The notes under the pieces: model-generated | The model's input: only the letters and a program-made list of their open reading frames with translations | Told to the model about the DNA's origin: nothing | Databases searched by the model: none | In this document: in pieces, positions 35,849-45,628 of the stretch | Position numbering within the stretch: the stretch's first letter is position 1 | Layout: each line of letters starts with the position of its first letter | Assembly (NCBI GenBank): GCA_963789785.1 | Contig: CAWBNC010000038.1 | Span: 62,001-126,000, forward strand | DNA from: JAEULH01 sp963789785 | Lineage (GTDB): Bacteria; Pseudomonadota; Alphaproteobacteria; Rhodospirillales; Defluviicoccaceae | Direction of reading: 5' to 3' | Length of the DNA: 64,000 nucleotides | Made by a program: the position numbers and the translations under genes

Positions 35849-36402
35849 TGGCTTGGGCAGCGGCGGCAATGGCGACGGAGACCGCGGCCGAGTATGCGGC
35901 TGAGCATGCCGCCGAGCCATTCTATTTCGATGCCGAGTTCTGGGTCTTCATCGCCTTCGTCGTGTTCGTCGTTCTCGTCGGGCGTACGGCCTTTCGCGTC
36001 GTCACTGCTGCCCTTGATGACCGGGCGCAGCGGATCAGGGATCAGGTCGACGAGGCGACCCGGCTGGCTGAAGAGGCCCAGCAGCTCCTTGCGACATACG
36101 AGCGCAAGCAGCGTGACGCGGCCGCGGAGGCCGAAACCGTCGTCGAAATGGCCCGGCGCGAGGCCGATCGATTGTCCGATCAGGCGGCCCAGGATCTCGA
36201 GCGTTCGCTCGAACGCCGCGAGCAGCTCGCCTTCGACCGCATCGCCCAGGCGGAAGCGGCGGCCGTCGCCGAGGTTCGCACCCGCGCGGCCGAGATCGCT
36301 CTCGAGGCGACACGCCGGCTGCTTGTCGAGAGGGTCAGCGGCGACCGCGCCGGCGCCCTGATCGACGCTGCCATCGATGAGCTGCCGAAGCGGCTGAACT
36401 GA
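35848..36402 (+). CDS. atpF: ATP synthase F0 subunit b
   Basis: 184 residues. An unusual Ala/Glu-rich N-terminal extension (AEYAAEHAAEPFYFDAEFW) precedes the membrane helix (FIAFVVFVVLVGRTAFRVV) and the stalk helix (DDRAQRIRDQVDEATRLAEE onward). It pairs with b' to tether F1 to F0. Start ATG at 35848 overlaps the b' stop; a GTG three bases upstream is also possible. It is the last gene of the F0 operon. The F1 genes are not in this window, as expected for the split alphaproteobacterial layout. Confidence 0.93.
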   Translation: MAWAAAAMATETAAEYAAEHAAEPFYFDAEFWVFIAFVVFVVLVGRTAFRVVTAALDDRAQRIRDQVDEATRLAEEAQQLLATYERKQRDAAAEAETVVEMARREADRLSDQAAQDLERSLERREQLAFDRIAQAEAAAVAEVRTRAAEIALEATRRLLVERVSGDRAGALIDAAIDELPKRLN

Positions 36403-36501
36403 CGCAATTTGGCGCCCGTCGCCGACGCCGCGATGGCCGCATGACTGGCCGAAAGCGAAGTTCGAGATCTTTTGGCACAACGGCACGCTGATTAGAAGCC
36501 T

Positions 36502-38832
36502 ATGACCTTACCGCGCCTGCCGCGCTTGGCGCTGATCTTGCTCGCCACCGGCGGCACCGTCGCCGCAATGCCGGCGCCCACGCAAGCCGGGTCGGCGCCA
36601 ATAACGGCGGCAACCCCGACCTTCGTCGGCAGTGCCGCGTGCGCGAGCTGCCACGCAGCGGAAGCTTCGGCCTGGCGCGGCTCCCACCACGATCTCGCCA
36701 TGCAGGAGGCGACCGAGAGCAGTGTGCTCGGCGACTTCAACGGCGCGACCTTTACCTATGGCGACATCACGTCGCGCTTTTTCAAGCGGGACGGCAGGTT
36801 CTTCGTCAACACCGACGGCCCCGACGGCCGCCTTGCCGATTTCGAGATCCGCTACACCTTCGGCGTCACGCCGCTGCAGCAGTACCTGATCGCCTTCCCC
36901 GACGGCCGAATGCAGGCGCTCGGCATCGCCTGGGATAGCCGGCCGAAGAACGCCGGGGGCGAGCGATGGTTTCACCTCTACCCTGACCGAAGCCTCAAGG
37001 CAGGCGATCCCATCCACTGGACCGGCATCGACCAGACCTGGAACTTCCAGTGCGCGGAGTGCCATTCCACCGAGCTTCGCAAGAACTACGACCCCGCCAG
37101 CAACACCTACGCCACGACCTGGACCGCGATCAACGTGGGCTGCGAAGCCTGCCATGGCCCCGCCTCGGCCCACGTCGCCTGGGCCGAGCGCCAGAAGACC
37201 GCGGTTGCGTGGCGGGCGGATGGTGATGACGGACTGACCGTCCACTTCGACGAGCGGGATAACGTCTCGTGGAAAATCGACCCGGCAACCGGCAATGCGC
37301 GTCGAAGTGAGCCGCGAACGTCGGCGAAGGAACTGGAAACCTGCGGGGTGTGCCATTCGCGCAGCGCCAAGATCGCCGAACCGTGGCGTCCGGGCCGGTC
37401 CTTGCTGGAGACGCACGTGCCGAGCCTCCTGCACGCGGATCTGTTCGAGGCTGACGGCAAGAGCCTCGACGAGGTCTACAACTACGCGCCGTTTCGGCAG
37501 AGCCGGATGTTCATGGCCGGCGTTTCCTGCAGCGACTGCCATAACCCGCATTCGTTGAAGCTCGTCGCCGAGGGAAACGACGTCTGCGAGCAGTGCCATG
37601 ACGGTCGGAAATTCGCGACCGCGGCGCACACGCACCACGCGGACGGGTCGGCGGGGGCGCAGTGCGTCGCCTGTCACATGCCGGTCAAAACGTATATGCA
37701 GGTCGACCCGCGACACGACCATGCCTTCCGCGTGCCCCGGCCCGACGAGTCGGTGCGGTTCGGCACCTCCAACGCCTGCAACGACTGCCACGCGGACAAG
37801 GATTCCGCCTGGGCCGCGGCCGCCGTCGCCCAGTGGTTCGGGCCGGTGCGCAAGGGCTTTCAGACGTGGACCGCGACCTTCGCCGCGGCGCGAGCCGGCG
37901 AACCCGACGCCGCAGCGCTGCTGCTCAAGCTCGCTACCGGTCCTGATGCACCGTCGATCGTGCGCGCGACCGCATTCGAGAGCCTGGCCGATTACCCCAG
38001 CCGCGATGCCGCGGCGGCGTCGCAGCGCGGCCTGGCGGACCCGGATCCGCTGGTCCGGCTCGGGGCACTGCGGACGTTGCGGGCATTCCCGGTGGAGGCG
38101 AGTTGGCAGTTGGCGAAAGCGCTTCTCGCCGATCCGGTGCTCGGCGTGCGGATCGAGGCCGCCGGACTTTTGGCCTCCATGCCGCCCGATCGGCTGCCGC
38201 CGGCCGATCGGAACCGCCTGGCCCGAGCGCTGGACGAATACGAGGCGACGCAGCGCCTCAATGCGGATCGTCCCGAACACCGCGTCAACCTGGGCAATCT
38301 ATACTTGCGACAGAATCGGTTCGCGGAAGCGGAAGCGGAACTCGGCGCGGCTCGGGATCTCGATCCGAGCTTCACGCCGGTCTATACCAGCCTCGCCCAG
38401 CTTTACGCGGAGCAGTCTCGCGACGCCGATGGTGAGCGCGTCCTGCGTAACGCGCTAACGCGGTTTCCAGACGCCCCCGAATTGCATCATGCACTCGGCC
38501 TCAACCTGGTCCGCCAGCATGGCGCCGATGCTGCCTTGCCGGAGTTCGCCCGCGCCGCCGCGATTGACCCCGCCGACGCTCTCTACGCCTACGTCTACGC
38601 CATCGCGCTGAACGCGACCGGGCGATCCAAAGAGGCGATCGGGACGCTCGAAGAGAGCCACGCGCGACATCCGGCCGACCGCGACACGCTGTTCGCCCTG
38701 GTCACGATCAACCGCGACGCCGGCCGCAACGAAGCCGCCATTGCGTGGGCCGCGCAGCTCGCCGCCATCGATCCGTCGGCGCAACGGCTTGTCGATCAAC
38801 TGCGCCAAGCGGTACCTGAGTCCGCGAGATAG
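36502..38832 (+). CDS. Octaheme c-type cytochrome with HEAT-like and TPR domains
   Basis: 776 residues. A signal peptide (LALILLATGGTVAAMPAPTQ) exports it to the periplasm. Eight CxxCH heme-attachment motifs lie between about residues 48 and 432 (CASCH, CAECH, CEACH, CGVCH, CSDCH, CEQCH, CVACH, CNDCH). Then come HEAT-like helical repeats (about 470-575: ADPDPLVRLGALRTLRAF; DPVLGVRIEAAGLL) and at least four TPRs (about 590-770: RVNLGNLYLRQNRFAEAEAE; PDAPELHHALGLNLVRQHGA). The heme part resembles the cytochrome c554/doubleCXXCH class. An electron-transfer or protein-assembly role is likely, but the substrate is unknown. No maturation genes adjoin it. Confidence 0.85.
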   Translation: MTLPRLPRLALILLATGGTVAAMPAPTQAGSAPITAATPTFVGSAACASCHAAEASAWRGSHHDLAMQEATESSVLGDFNGATFTYGDITSRFFKRDGRFFVNTDGPDGRLADFEIRYTFGVTPLQQYLIAFPDGRMQALGIAWDSRPKNAGGERWFHLYPDRSLKAGDPIHWTGIDQTWNFQCAECHSTELRKNYDPASNTYATTWTAINVGCEACHGPASAHVAWAERQKTAVAWRADGDDGLTVHFDERDNVSWKIDPATGNARRSEPRTSAKELETCGVCHSRSAKIAEPWRPGRSLLETHVPSLLHADLFEADGKSLDEVYNYAPFRQSRMFMAGVSCSDCHNPHSLKLVAEGNDVCEQCHDGRKFATAAHTHHADGSAGAQCVACHMPVKTYMQVDPRHDHAFRVPRPDESVRFGTSNACNDCHADKDSAWAAAAVAQWFGPVRKGFQTWTATFAAARAGEPDAAALLLKLATGPDAPSIVRATAFESLADYPSRDAAAASQRGLADPDPLVRLGALRTLRAFPVEASWQLAKALLADPVLGVRIEAAGLLASMPPDRLPPADRNRLARALDEYEATQRLNADRPEHRVNLGNLYLRQNRFAEAEAELGAARDLDPSFTPVYTSLAQLYAEQSRDADGERVLRNALTRFPDAPELHHALGLNLVRQHGADAALPEFARAAAIDPADALYAYVYAIALNATGRSKEAIGTLEESHARHPADRDTLFALVTINRDAGRNEAAIAWAAQLAAIDPSAQRLVDQLRQAVPESAR

Positions 38833-38880
38833 GCCGGTACCATGATGATCTTCGATGACCCGCACGACAGCGATTGGCAC

Positions 38881-38915
38881 AAAAGAAACAGCGGCAAGCC
38901 AGTATGGCTGCCGCT
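38881..38915 (-). terminator. Rho-independent terminator of the small secreted protein gene
   Basis: AGCGGCA and GCCA (38890-38901) pair with TGGC and TGCCGCT (38905-38915) around a GTA loop, with one bulged A. Read leftward the stem is followed by a T-rich stretch, TTTCTTTT (rendered AAAAGAAA at 38881-38888). It lies 45 bases after the stop of the gene at 38960. Confidence 0.7.
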
Positions 38916-38959
38916 GAGAGACAGATCGAAGAACTTTTTAATACTAGCTCAGGAAAGCC

Positions 38960-39190
38960 CTACTTCATCTTTCCTTCCGCGGCGTGGGCCTTCTTATACG
39001 TCGCCCAAGCCTGATCCATGCAGCTTTCGCGAGCGTCTGTTTTATTCTTCATCTCGCACTGGTTGATCTGGTCCATCAAGGCCTTTTTCGCCATCGATTG
39101 CTCGGCCTTCGCCCCCTGCGTCGACAGAACGAACGCGCCCGCAGCAACCAGCATGGTCAACGCGATCCCGGAACTATAGCGCTTTTTCAT
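38960..39190 (-). CDS. Small secreted protein (76 aa)
   Basis: Signal peptide MKKRYSSGIALTMLVAAGAF, then VLSTQGAKA, with cleavage expected after AKA. The mature ~47 residues are Lys/Ala-rich with two Cys 14 residues apart (QINQCEMKNK; RESCMDQAW), suggesting a disulfide-linked helical hairpin. No family is recognised; it recalls PsiF-like small periplasmic proteins in pattern only. The ATG at 39190 has a GGAGG site upstream. An intrinsic terminator follows the gene, so it is a single-gene unit. Confidence 0.62.
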   Translation of the reverse strand: MKKRYSSGIALTMLVAAGAFVLSTQGAKAEQSMAKKALMDQINQCEMKNKTDARESCMDQAWATYKKAHAAEGKMK

Positions 39191-39484
39191 GTAACATCCT
39201 CCGCAACACATGTTTTCAGAGCTTTCTACCCTTCATTACCGGTAGCCTATAAACTACTCGCTTTGCAACCAATTATTGCTTGCCCGGCATAACCCGGCCT
39301 CGGACTTGCAGCCGGTCTCGTTGCCCAACGTCTGCCGACTTCGGCCGAGCGCGCGCCGAGGGGCTTTGGCTCAGGTTGAAAAGCGCGTTGGCGGCACCAG
39401 CTCATCAGTCAGAATGATTTGACGGTCGAGATGCCTTCCCGGGGCAATATTTTTGACACGTAAGGCAGGCGCGCAAAGCAGTCT

Positions 39485-39856
39485 TCAGCCTTTCTGGGCA
39501 TAAAGAAGTTCATAGAGCGTTGCGGAAAATTTCTCGATCTTTGCCGATCTTTGCGTGTCGGTCAGACCCGACATTTGCGCAACGACCGGACAGTATGCGC
39601 CGACAAGATAGTTTACCAACTCCGTGTCGCTCACGTGCGGATACCGGTTCTGCAGATCCGCGACAGCGGCGCCGATCTTGTTTTCGATGTCACCGCCGGC
39701 GAGCATCTGTGACATGGTCTGTTCGTCCTGCTTCGTTTCCTGCAGAACACCGGGAGACGTCTTTTCAGGCCGCGGGCATTCGAATGCGCTAGCTGGATGC
39801 GAAGAGCAGAGCATGGCAATACCAAGCGCGGCGAGTAGGTAGCGCAGTCTTGTCAT
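39485..39856 (-). CDS. Secreted protein of unknown function (123 aa)
   Basis: Signal peptide MTRLRYLLAALGIAMLCSS followed by HPASA, giving a mature start at about FECPRPEKTS. The mature part is helical, with DIENKIGAAVADLQNRYPHV, a DTELVNYLVGAYCPVVAQM block and SAKIEKFSATLYELLYA. The LVNYLVxAYCPVVA pattern recurs in small alphaproteobacterial periplasmic proteins without assigned function. The frame is open to 39931, but the ATG at 39856 has GGAAGGTG upstream and begins the signal peptide. It lies 71 bases downstream of the BRCT/TPR gene on the same strand and could be co-transcribed with it. Confidence 0.65.
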   Translation of the reverse strand: MTRLRYLLAALGIAMLCSSHPASAFECPRPEKTSPGVLQETKQDEQTMSQMLAGGDIENKIGAAVADLQNRYPHVSDTELVNYLVGAYCPVVAQMSGLTDTQRSAKIEKFSATLYELLYAQKG

Positions 39857-39927
39857 TATTTTCACCTTCCACCAGGTGCACCTTCGCGACAATCGCCCCG
39901 CGTTTGTATCCGCGGCCGCCTTGAAAC

Positions 39928-41139
39928 TCAACGCAGATGCTGGCGGCAGAGAGCGATGCCGCTACGCGCCTTGCGCGCCCAGTCGCTATCCGGATCAAGC
40001 TCAAGGTAATGCCGCCACTGCTCCGCCGCGCGGGCATAGGCGCCGGCATGGTAGTGCAGTCGCGCAAGGTTGTAGACGGCATCGGCGAAATCTGGACTGC
40101 ATCCAAGAGCGTGTTGCAATCGATCGCGCGCGGTGTCGAGGTCGCCGGCCGCCTCGGCGAGATGAGCGAGGTTGTACCACGCCGCGGCACAGTCGGGGTC
40201 GCGGGCCAAAGCCATCTGAAAGAACAGCGCCGCTTCGCGCGGCCGGTTCTGCTCGCACAGCACGGTAGCGAGATTGAACGGCGCCATCGGATCGTTGTGG
40301 TCGAGATTGACACAGCGGCGGTAGAGCGTTTCGGCCGCCTGCCATTCGCCCGCGGCTTCCGCCGCTTCCGCTCCGGCGAGGAGATCCTCGGCGACGGGAT
40401 TGCTGCTTTCCGGGAGGACGAGACGCAGCTGTCCGTCGGCTTCGGCCCATCCCTTGCCAATGCGAAGGACCGGCCGTCGGTGCTCGTCCAGATCGAAACG
40501 GAAGCGGGCGAGCGGATGTGGATCTTCGGGGCGGTGATTTCGAAGCAGCTGCCTCACCGAAGCGGTCAAGGCGGCCACCGAGATTCCTTCCTGAAGCAGC
40601 CGCGCGGCCTGCCGCGCCGCGGCCAGCGCCGGGAAGCCGCCCCGACCCCGATCCAACTCGATGATGTCGAGCAGCGCAAGAAGGCGCAGCATCTCCGACG
40701 GCAGGCCGGCCATCCTCGCGATCTCGGCGGCGCCAAAGGCGCCCGAGGCGGCGCTCGCGCCAGCATCTGCGGCAATACCCGGGCTTGGTCCAGCAACGAG
40801 ACCGGCGTTCCGGCCGACCGGTGCAGATGCCGCGCCGGTGTAAGTCGGCCCCTGATTCAGGGCGCGGAGGAAGGCGTTCTCGCTAAGACAGGGTATGCCG
40901 GCGCGATCGGCCTCCGCGAGCCGGGCCTGCACGACGCCGGCGGCAACGAGATCTAAAGCGTGGTGACCGACGACGAGGTAGCCTGTCCGCCGGCCCAGGC
41001 TCCGGCCGACCCGGCCGCGCCGCGCCCTGATCAGCGCGGCGGTGGCTCGACAACCAAGGCTCTCCAGCCGGCCGACGATCAGCACCGACTTCCCCGCGAA
41101 GTCGAGATCATCCAGACCGGCTTGACCGGTCTCCGCCAT
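39928..41139 (-). CDS. BRCT - HTH-like - TPR protein in the ku-ligD operon
   Basis: 403 residues with three recognisable parts. Residues 12-95 look like a BRCT domain (FAGKSVLIVGRLESLG; a GRRTGYLVVGHHAL strand). Residues 135-200 resemble a MerR-type winged HTH (GAAEIARMAGLPSEMLRLLA, then LLQEGISVAALTASVRQLL). Residues 255-400 hold TPR units (AGEWQAAETLYRRCVNLDHN; YNLAHLAEAAGDLDTARDRL; LARLHYHAGAYARAAEQWRH). It starts 20 bases after the ku stop on the same strand, in line with ligD-ku, so a DNA-end-joining accessory role is plausible but inferred only from position and the BRCT-like part. Confidence 0.75.
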   Translation of the reverse strand: MAETGQAGLDDLDFAGKSVLIVGRLESLGCRATAALIRARRGRVGRSLGRRTGYLVVGHHALDLVAAGVVQARLAEADRAGIPCLSENAFLRALNQGPTYTGAASAPVGRNAGLVAGPSPGIAADAGASAASGAFGAAEIARMAGLPSEMLRLLALLDIIELDRGRGGFPALAAARQAARLLQEGISVAALTASVRQLLRNHRPEDPHPLARFRFDLDEHRRPVLRIGKGWAEADGQLRLVLPESSNPVAEDLLAGAEAAEAAGEWQAAETLYRRCVNLDHNDPMAPFNLATVLCEQNRPREAALFFQMALARDPDCAAAWYNLAHLAEAAGDLDTARDRLQHALGCSPDFADAVYNLARLHYHAGAYARAAEQWRHYLELDPDSDWARKARSGIALCRQHLR

Positions 41140-41159
41140 TGCCGATCACGCTCTCCGTA

Positions 41160-42035
41160 TCAAGCTTCGCCGGCGGCTTTCTTGCGCCGCGCCGGCGATC
41201 GGGTCGCGGTGCGCTCCTTGCCGCGTCCGCCGGATGCGCTCTTCGCCGGCGGCTTGCGCTCGTCGATGTCGCCGACACTGCGCTTCAGGGCGTCCATCAG
41301 GTTGATCACCTTGCCTCGTTCGGGCGCCTTGGCGATGACCGGCTCCTCGCCCTTGATCTTAGCCTGAACCAGTTCCAGCAAGGCATCCTGATAACGATCG
41401 TGAAAGTTCGCCGGCTCGAAGGCGCCGGACTTCTTTTCGATCAACTGTTCGGCCAATTCAATCAGCTCGGGCTCCGGCGCGTCGTCGCCGATGTCGGCAA
41501 AATACGGCGCGTCGGCGCGAACCTCATCGCCCTTGCGCAGGGTCGTGACCATCAGGCCCTTGTCGCGGACGGAGATCGCGATCAGGTGTTCGCGCGAAGA
41601 CAGGACCACGCGCGACAGCGCGATCTTGTTCTTGCGGGTCATGGCATTGCGAATGACCCGGAAGGTCTCCTCGGCGATGGGACCGTCCGGCGCAAGATAG
41701 TAGGGGGATTCGAAGTAGATCGGGTCGGCATCGGCGGCGTCGACGAAGCGTTCGATATCGATGACGTCGGACGACTCCAGCCTGATCTTGGCCAGATCCT
41801 CGTCGCTGACGACGATATAGCGATCGCGCTCATATTCGTATCCGCGCACCAATTCGCTACGCTCGACGGCACCGCGTTCGGGATCATGGGGCACCATGCG
41901 GACCCGGTTGTGGGTCTCCTGGTGCAGCAGGTTGAACGAGACCCGGCGGCCCGAGCCGACCGCATTGTACAAGCGCACGGGGCAAGACACGAGCGACAAG
42001 CGCAAGTGACCCTTCCAGGTAGCGCGTGGTGGCAT
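41160..42035 (-). CDS. ku: Ku homodimer, DNA end-binding protein of NHEJ
   Basis: Bacterial Ku threads onto double-strand ends and recruits LigD. The 291 residues start WKGHLRLSLVSCPVRLYNA and include VSFNLLHQETHNRVRMVPHD, the GYEYERDRYIVVSDEDL block and ESPYYLAPDGPIAEETF. The C-terminus is a Lys/Arg-rich tail (GGRGKERTATRSPARRKK), often involved in DNA binding or LigD recruitment. The frame is intact. ligD lies upstream and the BRCT/TPR gene downstream, all leftward. Confidence 0.96.
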   Translation of the reverse strand: MPPRATWKGHLRLSLVSCPVRLYNAVGSGRRVSFNLLHQETHNRVRMVPHDPERGAVERSELVRGYEYERDRYIVVSDEDLAKIRLESSDVIDIERFVDAADADPIYFESPYYLAPDGPIAEETFRVIRNAMTRKNKIALSRVVLSSREHLIAISVRDKGLMVTTLRKGDEVRADAPYFADIGDDAPEPELIELAEQLIEKKSGAFEPANFHDRYQDALLELVQAKIKGEEPVIAKAPERGKVINLMDALKRSVGDIDERKPPAKSASGGRGKERTATRSPARRKKAAGEA

Positions 42036-42088
42036 CGCACGTCCTCCTCCAGCTCAGGCCAATCGTTGCGGCCGCGCCCGTTTCGCAC

Positions 42089-44690
42089 CTAAGGCGGCGG
42101 GCAGATTGTCTCCAACTTGCGCAGCTTGCTAGCGTCGGCGCTCTTCGCGGCTTCGTTCATACCGGCCCACGGATCCGCGCGGAGGCCGGCGAGGCGTTCG
42201 GGTACGGTACGGAAGTTCAGCGCGGCCGGGTCATCCAGCCCATCCAGTTCCTGCCAGTCGACGGGCGTCGCCACCGGCAGCCCCGCGCGGGCGCGGAGCG
42301 AATAGGCCGCGACAGCCGTGGCGCCGCGGCCATTGCGAAGGTAATCGATGAAGATCTTGCCCTTGCGGCTGGCCAGCGAGAGGTTGGCGGTGAACCGCTT
42401 CGGCTCGCGGCGGGCAAGCGCCTTGACCACCGCCGCGCTGAAGTCGCGCACGCCGGCCCAGCGTCTGACGGCGGGCCAGCGGCACGACCAGGTGAAGGCC
42501 CTTGCCGCCGGTGGTCTTGACGAACACCGCCAAGCCGATGGCTTCGAGCACCGCGCGGATGTCATGCGCGGCGGCGACGACGTCGCGCCAGCGCACCGAC
42601 TCGTCCGGGTCGAGGTCGAAGACCATCCGGTCCGGCCGCTCGGGGCGGTCGATCCGACAGCCCCAGGGGTGAAACTCGACGACGCCGAACTGAGCCAGGC
42701 CCAGAAGGCCGCGGGCATCGTCGAGATAGACGAAGTCGGCGCGCTTGCCCGCCCGCTCCTCGCGCAGTGCGATGCGCTTGATCGACGGCGGCATCCCGGC
42801 GCCGGCGTGGCGCTGGTAGAAGCAGGCGCTGGCTTCGCCGGTCGGGCAGCGGACAAGGCTGACCGGCCGGTTGCATGATTTCCGGCAGCATCCAGTCGCC
42901 GACCCGCGCGTAGTACAACGCCAGGTCGAGCTTGGTCGCGCCGTCGCGGCCGAACATCGACCGTTCGGGATTGGTGACCCAGATCGTCGCCAGATCAGCG
43001 TCGCTGACGAGACGCGGTTTCGCAACCGGCGGCGGCTCCGGCGGTGCTGCGACCGCCTCGCTCTTGTTCGCGCGGGAACCGCCGGCTCGGCTCGATGATC
43101 CGCCTTCGGCGGCGGCCAGATCCGGGCGCAGGCCCTTGTAGCGCGCCTGGCGCAGCAAGCCGTCGCTGGTGCGATTGGCGAAGTTGATCTCCGCGACCAG
43201 ATGTGGTTCGACCCAGTGGACGGTCTCGCCGGCCGCGACCGGCGGCACCGTGACAGCCGGTTTGGACCTGATGAGCGGGCGCAGCGCGGCCTCCAGGTGT
43301 TCGGCCTCGGTCCCGGGAAATGCCGCTGCCGGCGCGCCCGGCATAGGTGAGCCCGCCTTCGCCGTCGGCAGCCAGCAACAGCGGCGGCCAGCCCGCCCGC
43401 GGCTTTCGTCTCGGTGAAGCCGATGATGACGAAGTCGTCGCCGGCGACGCATTTGCTCTTGATCCAGGTTCGGCTGCGGCCAGAGCGGTAGGGCGCGTCG
43501 ATCGCGCTTCGAGACGATGCCCTCCAGGCCCATCCGGCAGGCTTCGCCGGCAAAGGCCGCGCCGCGGCCGAGGATATGATCGCTGAGCTGGATCGGCCCC
43601 GGTGCGCCGGCCACCGGGCGCGAGCACCGCGGCCAGCGCCTCCTTGCGCCGGAGCAGCGGGATCGAAAGCAGGTCGCGGCCATCGAGATGCAGCAGATCG
43701 AAGGCGTAGAACAGCAGCGTCCGCGGTCGGCCGCGGGCGAGGGCGTCCTGCAATGCCGCGAACGAGCTGACGCCGTCGTCATCCTGGACAACGATTTCGC
43801 CATCGAGCAGCAGCCGGTGGTCGTCGAGGCCGGCGAAAGCGCGCGGCAGGTCGCCGTAGCGCGCCGTCCAGTCATGGCCGTTGCGGGTAAAGATCCGCAC
43901 CTCGCCGGCGTCGATGCGTACGAGCGCGCGATAGCCGTCGAACTTGATCTCATGCAGCCAGCCTTCTCCGTCCGGCGGTGCGGCGGCAAGCGTAGCAAGC
44001 TGCGGCGCGATGAAATCCGGCAGGGCCGCCGGCGGCGCTGCGCCAATGTCGAGGACTTCGGTCAGCTCGACCGCGCGACGGGGTTTGCGGGCACGTTTGG
44101 CCGCCGGGGCCTTCGCCGCTTCGTCGGGCGGCGAGGGTCTCCAGAGTATGTCCCGACACCACGCTCTCGGGCGCTTCACGCAGCAGCGCGTCGCCGTCGC
44201 CCGGCCGGGCGAACTCGTCGCGCTCCTTGATCAGCAGCCAGTTGTCCCGCTCGCCCTCGCGACGCTTGAGCCGGACCAGCGTCCAGCCGCCGAGCAGCTT
44301 GTCGCCCAGCAGGCGAAACTTGAGCGCCCCGCGACGATAGTCTTCTTCCAAATCGCCCATCGCAATCCAGCGGCCACGATCCCATACGATCACGCCGCCG
44401 GCGCCGTATTCGCCTTTTGGAATTCTTCCTTCAAACGATCCGTAGTCGAACGGGTGATCCTCGACGTGCACCGCGAGCCGCCGGTCGGCCGGATCCAGGC
44501 TCGGGCCGCGGGTTACCGCCCAGCTCTTGAGCACGCCGCCAAATTGCAGGCGAAGGTCATAATGCAGCCGCCGCGCCGCGTGCTTGTGAACGACAAAGAC
44601 GTCGCCGGTGGCGGCCATCGGCGCGCCTGCCGGTTCGGGCGTCCGGTCGAAATGACGTTTGCGGCGGTAGATTTCCAGTGCGTCGGGCAC
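42089..44690 (-). CDS. ligD: Multidomain ATP-dependent DNA ligase LigD (multiply frameshifted)
   Basis: LigD joins double-strand breaks with Ku. Domain order is phosphoesterase, ligase, polymerase. The first shows FVVHKHAARRLHYDLRLQFG and HPFDYGSFEGRIPKGEYGAG. The ligase has the adenylated Lys in WLHEIKFDGYRALV and GLEGIVSKR. The polymerase/primase has CFYQRHAG, VVEFHPWG, DRMVFDLDPDESV and TTGGKGLHLVVPLA, then AVVKALARREPKRFTANLSL. About six frame changes are needed (near 44150, 43630, 43515, 43350, 42860 and 42470), spread over every domain. Corrected length is about 865 residues. It is the first gene of ligD-ku-BRCT/TPR. Sequence error is the simplest explanation, but real decay is possible for this non-essential gene. 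Confidence 0.88.
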
Positions 44691-44779
44691 GTTTCACGCC
44701 TATGCTGCACGCGCTCTTGTCCACGATCATGGCGGTCGGCGCCGCGGGTCATTCAAAAATGCGAATCGCACGGCACATT

Positions 44780-45235
44780 TCAATGCGGTGTTCCGCCTGG
44801 GAGCGTCCAGCCGGGGGGCGCCCAGCCTGGGGGCGCCAGTTCGAAGCCGGCGAAATCGAACGCCGGCACGACGGTGCAGCCGACCAGCGACCAGTCGCCG
44901 AGGCTGCGCGCCGACTGCCAGGCGGCACCAGGAACGACCGCATGGGCGGTTTGTCCGGCGGCGAAATCGACCCCGAGAACCGACACGGTTCGGCGCGCTC
45001 CCTCAACCACGACGAGTTCAAGCGGCGCGCCGGCGTAGAAGTGCCAGACCTCGACCGCGTCGATACGGTGCCAGGCCGATCCCGCGCCGCGGTGCAGAAA
45101 GTAGTAGATGACGGTCAACGCCCCGCGGTCGCCTGAAGCACTTCTGTGGCGAAAGGTCTCGCGGTAGAACCCGCCTTCGGGATGCGGCTCCAGCCCGAGC
45201 TGTTCGATTATGGCGGCGGCTGGGGGCGGGATCAT
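44780..45235 (-). CDS. Cupin-fold DUF985 protein
   Basis: 151 residues with a beta-barrel pattern: LEPHPEGGFYRETFR at the start, then IYYFLHRGAGSAWHRIDAVE and VWHFYAGAPLELVVV, which form the cupin core with conserved Glu and His, and ending SLVGCTVVPAFDFAGFEL. DUF985 proteins resemble epimerase or sugar-binding cupins; the reaction is unknown. It is leftward, 89 bases upstream of ligD, and may share its transcript. The C-terminal 20 residues contain a Pro/Gly imperfect repeat (APPGWAPPGWT). Confidence 0.85.
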   Translation of the reverse strand: MIPPPAAAIIEQLGLEPHPEGGFYRETFRHRSASGDRGALTVIYYFLHRGAGSAWHRIDAVEVWHFYAGAPLELVVVEGARRTVSVLGVDFAAGQTAHAVVPGAAWQSARSLGDWSLVGCTVVPAFDFAGFELAPPGWAPPGWTLPGGTPH

Positions 45236-45628
45236 CGGCGGGTGCGCTGCCGGTCGGTGGAACCGCGATAGCCTCCTGAACTATCGGCCAGGGACAAACG
45301 ACGCAACGAAAAAGCGCCGCCTCGAAAGGCGACGCCAAGTCGGTCCCGGCTGTGGAACACCGATGCCCGGGTCTACAGCCGGAGCGGGGATGGGAATGCG
45401 CTGGCTGCGCTCCAGGAGAATGAAGCCAGCCTATGCGCGCGGCGCGTCCGCAGTGTTAACCTGCGACATGAGCGAACGCGAATATTGCAAAGCCGATGTG
45501 GTTCCGGTTCACAACCGCCGGCGCACGCGGTTGCCGGTGACGATAGGGCGAGCTAAATTAGACTGGGAGGCTTCGCGGGTCGGGATGCGGCGTGAACGAC
45601 ATCGTTTCAACAGCTCGCGGAGACCTAT
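45236..45628. other. Divergent intergenic region, no supported gene
   Basis: About 390 bases between the leftward cupin gene and the rightward CBS gene. A CGCCTCGAAAGGCG stem-loop lies near 45330. Open frames here are short, lack ribosome sites and carry no family features. It should contain the two divergent promoters. Confidence 0.5.
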
